The notes beneath the pieces were generated by a model, which ran no database searches, was not told the DNA's origin, and was given only the letters and a program-made list of their open reading frames with translations. Position numbers and translations under genes: made by a program. Shown here piece after piece: positions 6,749 through 11,992 of a stretch of DNA of 11,992 nt. Source of the stretch: CAZBZG01 sp964496245 (GTDB lineage Bacteria; Planctomycetota; SZUA-567). Every line of letters starts with the position of its first letter. The first letter of the stretch is position 1. The stretch spans positions 1 to 11,992 of the forward strand of contig CAZBZG010000134.1 of NCBI GenBank assembly GCA_964496245.1, written 5' to 3'.

Positions 6749-6818
6749 GCGTGCATCCTTGTGCTGTGCGGCCCGCTGCTGGCGCGAGCCGCTTCCCTCC
6801 TCTCGCACCCGGACCTGC

Positions 6819-6836
6819 GCTGCCGCCTCCGGCAGC
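6819..6836 (-). promoter_or_regulatory. Hairpin in the leader of the chorismate-synthase-like gene
   Basis: GCTGCCG and CGGCAGC form a perfect 7-bp stem with a 4-nt loop, reading GCTGCCG-GAGG-CGGCAGC on the transcribed strand. It lies in the roughly 107-nt predicted leader, about 70 nt before the start codon and too far to cover the ribosome site. I recognise no riboswitch or T-box. Confidence 0.3.
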
Positions 6837-6860
6837 TTCCGGGCGCCCCTCGGCGATCGT

Positions 6861-6888
6861 ATTGTGGGCCGGGACTCCCGCCTGTCAA
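6861..6888 (-). promoter_or_regulatory. Promoter of the chorismate-synthase-like gene, -35 overlapping the TolC-like stop codon
   Basis: On the minus strand a perfect TTGACA (6888-6883) is followed after 16 bp by CACAAT (6866-6861). The TGA stop of the upstream TolC-like gene (6887-6885) lies within TTGACA. The spacer holds a small palindrome, CGGGA-C-TCCCG (6870-6880), which could be an operator. It gives the third gene of the cluster its own transcription start. Confidence 0.55.
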
Positions 6889-8471
6889 GGCTGCGGCACG
6901 GGAACCACGGGGTGCGCCTGCGCGCCGACCCGGTCGGGGTCCACGGATGGTTCCGGCGGCTCGGCGCCTTCGGGCTCTTCGAGCTCCGGGATCCCGTCGT
7001 CCGGAAACGCTTCGCCGCGAGCCCCGGGCGGCTCCCACCCGCGGCCCACCGAGTGCAGCACCCGCGCGTAGGCGGTGCGCGCATTGGCCACGGTCCTGAG
7101 GTGGCGACTGCGCGCCAGGAAGGAACGGATCTCGGCCTCGATCACCTTGCCGCCATGCGCCTTGCCCTGTTCGGCCGCATCGCGCGCCGCCTGGGCGAGC
7201 GCGGCGCGCTTCTGCGCGACCGTGCGGATGAGCGCGTGCTGCCGCTCCTGGCTCTGGTACTCGATCACGGCCAGGTGCAGCTGGCTCAGGATGCCCACGG
7301 CCAGCGCAGCCCGTTCGCCTGCGGTGAGTTCTGCGCGCAGCCTGGCCGCGCGCCGCTCGGCCAGGCGCTGGGGGATGGCCAACAGATTCCAGCTCGCGCG
7401 CAGGCCCGCGCTGTACCAGTCGTTGTAGTAGAGGTACTTGTTCCGGTCGGTGTCGTAGCGCACGAACGCAGCCGGGCTCGGGAAGAGCTCGGCCAGGGCC
7501 ACGCGCGCCTCTTCGCGCGAGATGCGCTCGGCCAGGTCTTTCTCGCGCAGCTCGGGCCGCTTGAGCAGGGCTTCGGCCTCGAGCTGCTTGAGGGGCGTCT
7601 CCAGGCGGGGGAGCGGTCCGTTTAGGGGAAACGCGGCCAGGTCGATCTGCGCGCCGGGCGGCACGCCCAGGGTCTCGGCGAGCTCGGCGACCGCGGTGCG
7701 GGCTTCCTCGCGCGCGCCTTCCAGGCGGACGCGATACTCCAACAAGGGCGCTTCGCGTTCGAGCGCCTCGACCTTGGAGATCGCCCCCTTCTCGCGCGCG
7801 GTATCCACCTGTCCGAGCAGCTTTAGGATGGCCTGGTCGACCTGTTCGGCGTGGCGGGCCACAGCCTGGGCTGCGGCCGCGCGCCAGTAGCGGCGGGTGA
7901 CCTTGAGCACGAGGCTCTGACGCGCGCGCGCGAGCCGCATCCGGGCGGCCGCCACTTCGTCCGCAGCCTGGCGGTTGCGCAGGAATCCCACGCCAAAGTC
8001 GAGCAGGTTCCACAGGGCGGACGCGTGGAGCCGGCGCGTGGTCTTTTCCGAGGAGACCGAAACCTCGTTGGTGAGCCGGCCGGTCAGGAGATCCTTGGAT
8101 TGCTGGGCCGGCACTTCGGAGCGCCGGCTGGCTTCGGCGTTCACCATGAGCGAGGGGAGCATGTCGAGCCGCGCCTGGGTGGCGAGTTCTTCCTGGAACC
8201 TCCGTTCCTGTTCGGCTGCCCAGACCGCGAGGTTGTGCGCGAGCGCGTAGCGCACAGCCCCGTCGTACGTGAGCGGCCGCGGCGGCGGATCCGCGCGTGC
8301 GGCCTGAAACTCGAGGTCGCGACCCACGTTCCGCTGCCGCAGCGCCTCGGGCGAGAGGCGCTCGCCACACCCGGCAGCGAGCAGGGCGGTCAGCACCAGC
8401 GCTGCGAGCGGTGTGGACGCGCACAAGCGCGCCCCTCCGTGCCTCAGCGACCGTTTGTGCAGCATCGCCAT
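6885..8471 (-). CDS. TolC-family outer-membrane efflux (OEP) lipoprotein
   Basis: This is a 528-residue protein starting ATG at 8471, with a second in-frame ATG at 8465. The ribosome site GGGGAG lies over the end of the kinase gene. A signal peptide (basic 5-15, hydrophobic 21-33) ends at LLAAGC with Cys35, so a lipid-anchored outer-membrane factor of the NodT/OprM type is likely. The first OEP repeat starts with LTYDGAVRYALAHN (67-80), the 'A..AL..N' hallmark. It includes long helices, such as the segment near ISKVEALEREAPLLEYRVRL. The second begins around residue 295 (LEAEALLKRPEL) and ends near 475. The last 50 residues are Pro/Glu-rich, with a PVVPVPQP end. TolC proteins form trimeric export tunnels with an inner-membrane pump and adaptor, and neither partner gene is in the window. 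It begins 1 nt after the kinase stop, so co-expression is near certain. Confidence 0.85.
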   Translation of the reverse strand: MAMLHKRSLRHGGARLCASTPLAALVLTALLAAGCGERLSPEALRQRNVGRDLEFQAARADPPPRPLTYDGAVRYALAHNLAVWAAEQERRFQEELATQARLDMLPSLMVNAEASRRSEVPAQQSKDLLTGRLTNEVSVSSEKTTRRLHASALWNLLDFGVGFLRNRQAADEVAAARMRLARARQSLVLKVTRRYWRAAAAQAVARHAEQVDQAILKLLGQVDTAREKGAISKVEALEREAPLLEYRVRLEGAREEARTAVAELAETLGVPPGAQIDLAAFPLNGPLPRLETPLKQLEAEALLKRPELREKDLAERISREEARVALAELFPSPAAFVRYDTDRNKYLYYNDWYSAGLRASWNLLAIPQRLAERRAARLRAELTAGERAALAVGILSQLHLAVIEYQSQERQHALIRTVAQKRAALAQAARDAAEQGKAHGGKVIEAEIRSFLARSRHLRTVANARTAYARVLHSVGRGWEPPGARGEAFPDDGIPELEEPEGAEPPEPSVDPDRVGAQAHPVVPVPQP

Positions 8472-8472
8472 C

Positions 8473-11238
8473 CTACTCCCCGCCCGCCTGCGCCGTGGTC
8501 TGCCTGTCGGGCACGCAGGCCAGGCGGAAGCCCAGGAACTTGTACCGGTTCTTGCTGTGCGCCCAGCTGCGGTAGGCCGAGCGGCAGTGCTCGGCCAGGT
8601 TGAGACAGCCACCCCCGCGGATCACCCGCCGGCCGACTGGCGCGCGACACCAGGGATTCTCGAAGTCCCCCTCGAGGTAGAAGTTCGGGTCGAACGCGTC
8701 CCAGCACCACTCGGACACATTGCCGTGCATATCGTACAGCCCCCAGGGGTTGGGCGCCTTCCGGCCGACCGGGTGCACCCGGCGGCCGCTGCTGAAGAGA
8801 TACCACGCCGCGCGCGCCACGTCCGCGGTCGTGCGGCCGGTGTAGAAGGGCGTGGCCGTGCCCGCGCGGCAGGCGTACTCCCATTCGGCCTCGGTGGGGA
8901 GGCGAAACCGGAAGCCCTCGGGCGCCCGGCGGTTGATCCTGGGCAGAAACGCTTCCTGGATGTCGTGCCAGGAGACTTCGCGCACGGGCTGCTCGGCCGC
9001 GTCGGACCCGGGCGTTTCGCCGCGCGGGAGCGTGTCCGTGACCGCATGCCACTCGGCTTCCGTGATCTCGCGCGGACTCAGGTAGAACGGCCGGGTCAGC
9101 TTGACGCGATGGAGGTACTCGGTGCCCGCGCGCTCGGTCTCCTCGGGCGGACTGCCCATGACGAACGCGCCGGGCGGGACCAGCACGAGCGCGAGCTCGA
9201 CATCTCCGTTCAGGGAAATTGTGCGGCGCACCGGGAGTCCGTGCTGCGCGGCCGCCTGCTGCTGCCGCTTGCGCGCCGCATCCGCGTCAAAGGTCCACCA
9301 GGCGTTGTCGCGCAAGAGGCCGGCTTCCGCCAGCTCGTCGTGCGCCTCGGCAGCCATGAGCTCGGCCGCCTTGGCGCGCGCCGTGGCCTGTTCCTCGCGC
9401 GACTCAGCCCGCATCAGGGCCTCGAGGGTCTCGACCGCCCGGACCTCGGCAGCCCGCGCCTTCTCCCGCTCGACCTCGGCCACGCGGCGCTGCTCGGCCT
9501 CGGCTTCGCGGGCCCGCCGCGCGCGCAGGGCCTCGCGTTCGGCGCGGCGCTGCTCCTGGCGGGCGACCTGTTCGGCGGACCGGGCCCGCCGGCTCTCCTG
9601 CCGCTCCTTTGCTTCGGCCCGGCGGGCGCGCATGCTCTCCTGGTAGATCAGGATGCAGGCGCCGGCCAGGATGGCGATGATCGCGGCCGCAAGCCCCACA
9701 GCCGTGCGTTTGAGGACTCGGAGCCGCCGCAGGCGGGCCTCGCGCTCCTGCTGGGCTTCGCGTATCTGGTGGGCGAACCGGGCGTGATCGGCGCGGTCGG
9801 CGTCGAGCAGCGATCCGGCCAGGTCGTAGTCGCCCTTGGCGAACGCGTTCTCAGCGTACGCGAGCTGGGCCACAGCCAGGTGCTCGCGGGCGCGCTCGTT
9901 CGCGTCCCAGAGCTTGAGCGCTTCGCGGAAGCCGTAAAGCGCTTCGCTGAAGTCATCGTACGTGCCGCTGGTGCGCGCACGGTTCAAGGCGTCCTCAGCC
10001 AGCTCGCCCATGCGGATGCTCTGCTCGTGGTCCAGGTAACTCCGCACGGCCTGCTGGAGGTCCTGCACGGCCGGGTACCGGTCGGCCGGGTCGGTCGCCA
10101 TAGCCTTGAGCGCGATGTCGAGCAGTTCGCCCTTTTTCTCGGTGGGGCGGATGCGGTTGTTGGCTGCGTGCACCAGGCAGCCGATCACCTGGTCGCCGCC
10201 GTGCGGCGCGCGGCCGCTCAGGATCTCGTAGAGGATGGCGCCGAGCTGGTAGATGTCGCTGCACGTGCCGATGCGGTCTGCGTCGGCACGCGCCATCTCG
10301 GGCGCCATGTAGGCGGGCGTGCCGCCGGCGGCTGTCGCGCGGGTAAGGGGTTCGGCCTTGGCGCCTTCGCGCACGGCCGCGGCCAGGCCCCAGTCCATGA
10401 GCACGACTTCGCCGTAGGCGCCGAGCATGACGTTGTGGGGCTTGAGGTCCCGGTGGATGATGCCTTTGGCGTGCGCGTAGGCCACGGCGTCGGCCACGTC
10501 GAGCAGGATCTCCAGATTCTGCTGCAGGCTCTTCCTGCGGATCTCCTGGCTCCAGGGCGTGCCCTGGACCCGCTTCATGGCGTAATACAGCCGGCCCTCG
10601 GGCCCGGCGCCGAGGTCGTGGATGGGCACGATGTTCGGGTGATCCAGGTCGCTCGTGACCGCGGCCTCGGCCAGGAACTTGGTGCGCTGCTGGGGGTGGG
10701 TCGCCAGATGCGGCTTGATCATCTTGAGCGCGATGATGCGGTCGACCGAAGCCTGGCGGGCTTCGTAGACCATGCCCATGCCACCTTCGCCCAGCAGCGA
10801 CCGGACTTCGAAGTCCGCGGGCGCAGCCGCCGCCTCGCCCGGCTGGCTGATGGCTTTCTCGGTCACGCGCAGGTGCGTATGGACGGACTCGACCGAGGAG
10901 GCCGGCTTGATGCGTCCGTCGGGCCGCGAGTCGTCCGCGAAGTGCTCGCCCCACAGGGTCTTGATCTCATCAGCCGTGGCCGTCTTGGTGCCCGGCCGGT
11001 GAAGGCCCTCGTCCGCTTCCGCCGCAGGTCCGGTGTCGCTGGCGGCCGGGGTGAAGGCTTCTCCGTGGAAGCCATCTCCATCTTCCGCAAACGAATCCGT
11101 GGAATCCTCCGGCGGCTTCGGGGCGTCGGCCTTGCCGCCCCTGCCGCCGGTCGCCAGCACGCAGCCGCACGCCGGGCACGTGCCGCCCGGCGGCCTGGGC
11201 TGGGGCAGTTCCTGCTGGCAATGGGGGCAGCGGGCCAT
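8473..11238 (-). CDS. Membrane Ser/Thr protein kinase with N-terminal zinc ribbon and C-terminal SUMF1 (FGE-like) domain
   Basis: This is a 921-residue protein starting ATG at 11238 (AGGGGA upstream). The start is also fixed by the zinc ribbon CPHC (4-7) ... CPAC (21-24). An acidic linker leads to the kinase domain (about 142-410), with GEGGMGMVY (150-158), catalytic-fold Lys172, HRDLKPHN with Asp264, DWG in place of DFG (282-284), and GTPAYMAPE. All key residues are present, so it should be active. A TPR-like, Ala/Asp-rich segment (about 425-500) follows. One transmembrane helix (about 511-532) precedes an Arg/Glu/Ala coiled coil (about 533-650). The SUMF1 domain (about 680-915) shows PPGAFVMGS, RLPTEAEWEYACRAG and YDMHGNVSEWCWD. 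At the FGE active-site region (IRGGGCLNLAEHCRSAYRS) the second catalytic cysteine appears missing, so it is more likely a ligand-binding domain than an oxidase. Predicted topology is cytoplasmic kinase and outward SUMF1 domain. It heads the operon with the TolC-like gene. Confidence 0.9.
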   Translation of the reverse strand: MARCPHCQQELPQPRPPGGTCPACGCVLATGGRGGKADAPKPPEDSTDSFAEDGDGFHGEAFTPAASDTGPAAEADEGLHRPGTKTATADEIKTLWGEHFADDSRPDGRIKPASSVESVHTHLRVTEKAISQPGEAAAAPADFEVRSLLGEGGMGMVYEARQASVDRIIALKMIKPHLATHPQQRTKFLAEAAVTSDLDHPNIVPIHDLGAGPEGRLYYAMKRVQGTPWSQEIRRKSLQQNLEILLDVADAVAYAHAKGIIHRDLKPHNVMLGAYGEVVLMDWGLAAAVREGAKAEPLTRATAAGGTPAYMAPEMARADADRIGTCSDIYQLGAILYEILSGRAPHGGDQVIGCLVHAANNRIRPTEKKGELLDIALKAMATDPADRYPAVQDLQQAVRSYLDHEQSIRMGELAEDALNRARTSGTYDDFSEALYGFREALKLWDANERAREHLAVAQLAYAENAFAKGDYDLAGSLLDADRADHARFAHQIREAQQEREARLRRLRVLKRTAVGLAAAIIAILAGACILIYQESMRARRAEAKERQESRRARSAEQVARQEQRRAEREALRARRAREAEAEQRRVAEVEREKARAAEVRAVETLEALMRAESREEQATARAKAAELMAAEAHDELAEAGLLRDNAWWTFDADAARKRQQQAAAQHGLPVRRTISLNGDVELALVLVPPGAFVMGSPPEETERAGTEYLHRVKLTRPFYLSPREITEAEWHAVTDTLPRGETPGSDAAEQPVREVSWHDIQEAFLPRINRRAPEGFRFRLPTEAEWEYACRAGTATPFYTGRTTADVARAAWYLFSSGRRVHPVGRKAPNPWGLYDMHGNVSEWCWDAFDPNFYLEGDFENPWCRAPVGRRVIRGGGCLNLAEHCRSAYRSWAHSKNRYKFLGFRLACVPDRQTTAQAGGE

Positions 11239-11515
11239 ACGCCGGATTCCCCTGGCTGATCCGTCCCGAACGCGCCAAGTCTCCTGCAGCGCCGAGCATA
11301 GGACAGAAGTTCCCGCCTGGCAAGCCCTATATCCCGCCCGCAACCGAAAACCAAAACGCGGAGCCGGCGCAGGCAGCCCCCGCACGCGCGGTCAGCAGAA
11401 GAACGCGTCCGGCGTCCCCGGTGCGGCGGTCCCTGTCCTCAGGGGCCCTGCACCTCGGCACTGCGCGGAGCGCGAGCATGCCAACGGACTGCGCACCCAA
11501 GAGCCGCGGGGACAC
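11239..11515. other. Intergenic region with the kinase promoter and otherwise unassigned sequence
   Basis: This is the leader and promoter of the kinase operon (see next entry), then about 190 bp in which I see no convincing gene on either strand. A small hairpin CCCTG-TCCT-CAGGG lies at 11431-11444. The short AT-richer patch around 11345-11362 (minus strand reads GTTTTGGTTTTC) lies upstream of the -35 but is too far for a classic UP element. Confidence 0.4.
11295..11323 (-). promoter_or_regulatory. Sigma70-type promoter of the kinase-TolC operon
   Basis: On the minus strand TTGCCA (11323-11318, 5 of 6 consensus) is followed after exactly 17 bp by TATGCT (11300-11295, 4 of 6). Transcription would start near 11288, about 50 nt before the kinase ATG. 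It is the best-formed promoter in the window by score and spacing together. Confidence 0.55.
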
Positions 11516-11576
11516 GGTTCCGCAGACGGTTCCGGGTTCCGGGGGTTCCGTCCGCGGGTTCCGGACGCGGGTTCCG
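11516..11576 (+). repeat. Six-copy GGTTCCG repeat cluster upstream of the RAYT remnant
   Basis: GGTTCCG occurs at 11516, 11528, 11535, 11544, 11557 and 11570, with spacings of 12, 7, 9, 13 and 13 bp. The last two spacings form a near-perfect 13-bp tandem unit (GCGGGTTCCGGAC). GTCCG (11550-11554) and CGGAC (11562-11566) can form a small stem with a 7-nt loop. RAYT enzymes act on hairpin-forming repeats, so these may be remnants of its target or end sequence; this is inference. Confidence 0.65.
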
Positions 11577-11595
11577 GGGACAGTATATTTAATTC
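11576..11595 (+). other. AT-rich motif GGGGACAGTATATTTAATTC at the edge of the RAYT element
   Basis: An abrupt AT-rich island follows the GGTTCCG cluster in otherwise very GC-rich DNA, ending 33 bp before the RAYT reading frame. Similar GGGGACAGTATA-type sequences sit in front of transposases of this kind, as I recall. It may be the element's left end or carry its -10 box (TATATT). Confidence 0.4.
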
Positions 11596-11628
11596 GACTG
11601 CATCGCTCTGTCCAGCCATGCTGCCTTC

Positions 11629-11992
11629 ATAGCACGTATCGCACGGGTCGTGGCTCCTCACCTTCCGCATCATGTGACGCAACGCGGCAACCGCCGCCAG
11701 ACGACGTTCTTTGAGGATGGCGATTCTCGGCTCTATCTGGACCTGCTTGCTGCAAAATGTGCTCGGCGCGGGCCGAGGTGTGGGCGTACTGCCTCATGCC
11801 CAATCATGTGCACCTGCTTGTGGTGCCGGCCACTGTCGATGGCTTGCGTGGCGCCATAGCGGATGCACATTGCCGGCACACGCGAGCCGTGAACGTCCGC
11901 AAGGGCTGGCGGGGTCATCGATGGCAGGAGCGGTTTGCATCCTTTTCCTCTGGATGAGGACCGCTTGCTGGCAGCCGCGCGATACATCGAAC
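11629..11992 (+). pseudogene. Decayed REP-associated tyrosine transposase (RAYT / Y1_Tnp), 3' end outside the window
   Basis: Family residues appear in order across two frames. HVTQRGNRRQTTFF begins the domain. Next come YLDLLAAKCARR, VWAYCLMPNHVHLLVVP with the HUH histidines (11806-11808 and 11812-11814), GWRGHRWQERFASF and LDEDRLLAAARYIE at the edge. RAYTs are single-strand endonucleases that move or shape REP hairpins. Several lesions are visible. The expected start codon reads ATA (11629), in a context like the family's MARIARVVAP. One base is missing near 11770-11772 in a G run. One extra T sits in the T run 11943-11946, which restores the first frame. The expected catalytic Tyr appears as His (CAC, 11877-11879) in HCRHTRAVN. 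Homopolymer sequencing errors could explain the two indels but not the lost start and tyrosine. It has the same orientation as the left-edge remnant. Confidence 0.8.

Noticed and set aside
6749..7084. N-terminal extension of the AroC-like gene to 7084
   Set aside because: The extension overlaps the TolC-like gene and has no AroC similarity. ATG at 6748 aligns with the family N terminus and has AAGGA upstream.
8413..11259. A 948-codon open frame on the plus strand opposite the kinase gene
   Set aside because: It is an antisense shadow caused by GC-rich codon use. It has no recognisable domain, whereas the minus strand shows full kinase and SUMF1 motifs.
11516..11576. GGTTCCG cluster as a CRISPR array
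   Set aside because: The units are only 7 bp with irregular 7-13 bp spacing, there are no spacer-sized unique segments, and there are no cas genes.
11757..11957. The RAYT frame changes as programmed frameshifting
   Set aside because: Two opposite shifts, a lost start codon and a lost catalytic tyrosine fit decay or sequencing error better than a controlled shift, and there is no clear slippery site at the first change.

Overview
The window is GC-rich (roughly 70 %) and packed with genes. A zinc-ribbon / DWG-type Ser/Thr kinase / coiled coil / formylglycine-generating-enzyme-like (SUMF1) protein, a golvesin-type domain, a heparinase-like protein with HEAT repeats and RAYT (REP-associated tyrosine transposase) remnants together point to the Planctomycetota / Lentisphaerota / Kiritimatiellota / Verrucomicrobiota group. 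This assignment rests on protein style only; there is no rRNA or marker gene here.

Layout, left to right. (1) 2-172 (+): the C-terminal tail of a RAYT-type transposase enters from the left. (2) 2387-175 (-): two overlapping genes (GTGA junction). The first encodes an exported protein joining a DUF4347 / clan-CD-like domain to a golvesin-type domain. The second encodes a lipoprotein with four extra cysteines. (3) 2388-2648: a divergent promoter region with an 8+8 bp inverted repeat between the two promoters. (4) 2649-5192 (+): a heparinase II/III-like protein with C-terminal HEAT repeats and no signal peptide. (5) 5193-5407: a convergent spacer with two GC-rich hairpins and a degenerate hexamer repeat. 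(6) 11238-5408 (-): a three-gene same-strand cluster. The kinase-SUMF1 gene is followed after 1 nt by a TolC-family outer-membrane protein gene. After 136 bp with its own promoter comes a divergent chorismate-synthase-like gene. (7) 11239-11628: the kinase promoter, then unexplained sequence, then six GGTTCCG repeats and an AT-rich motif. (8) 11629-11992 (+): the decayed 5' part of a second RAYT, running off the right edge.

How the genes may work together (inference): the kinase and TolC-like genes are probably co-transcribed from a good sigma70-type promoter at 11295-11323, suggesting a membrane sensor kinase made together with an outer-membrane export channel. The DUF4347-golvesin protein and its lipoprotein are probably made together and exported. 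I see no evidence that the chorismate-synthase-like gene belongs functionally with the kinase/TolC pair.

The strongest candidate for something undescribed is the chorismate-synthase-like protein. It keeps much of the FMN-site signature. However, the GESHG histidine is replaced by tyrosine, the GxSR arginine by glutamate, and there is a charged insertion of about 65 residues. It may be a paralogue with another substrate.
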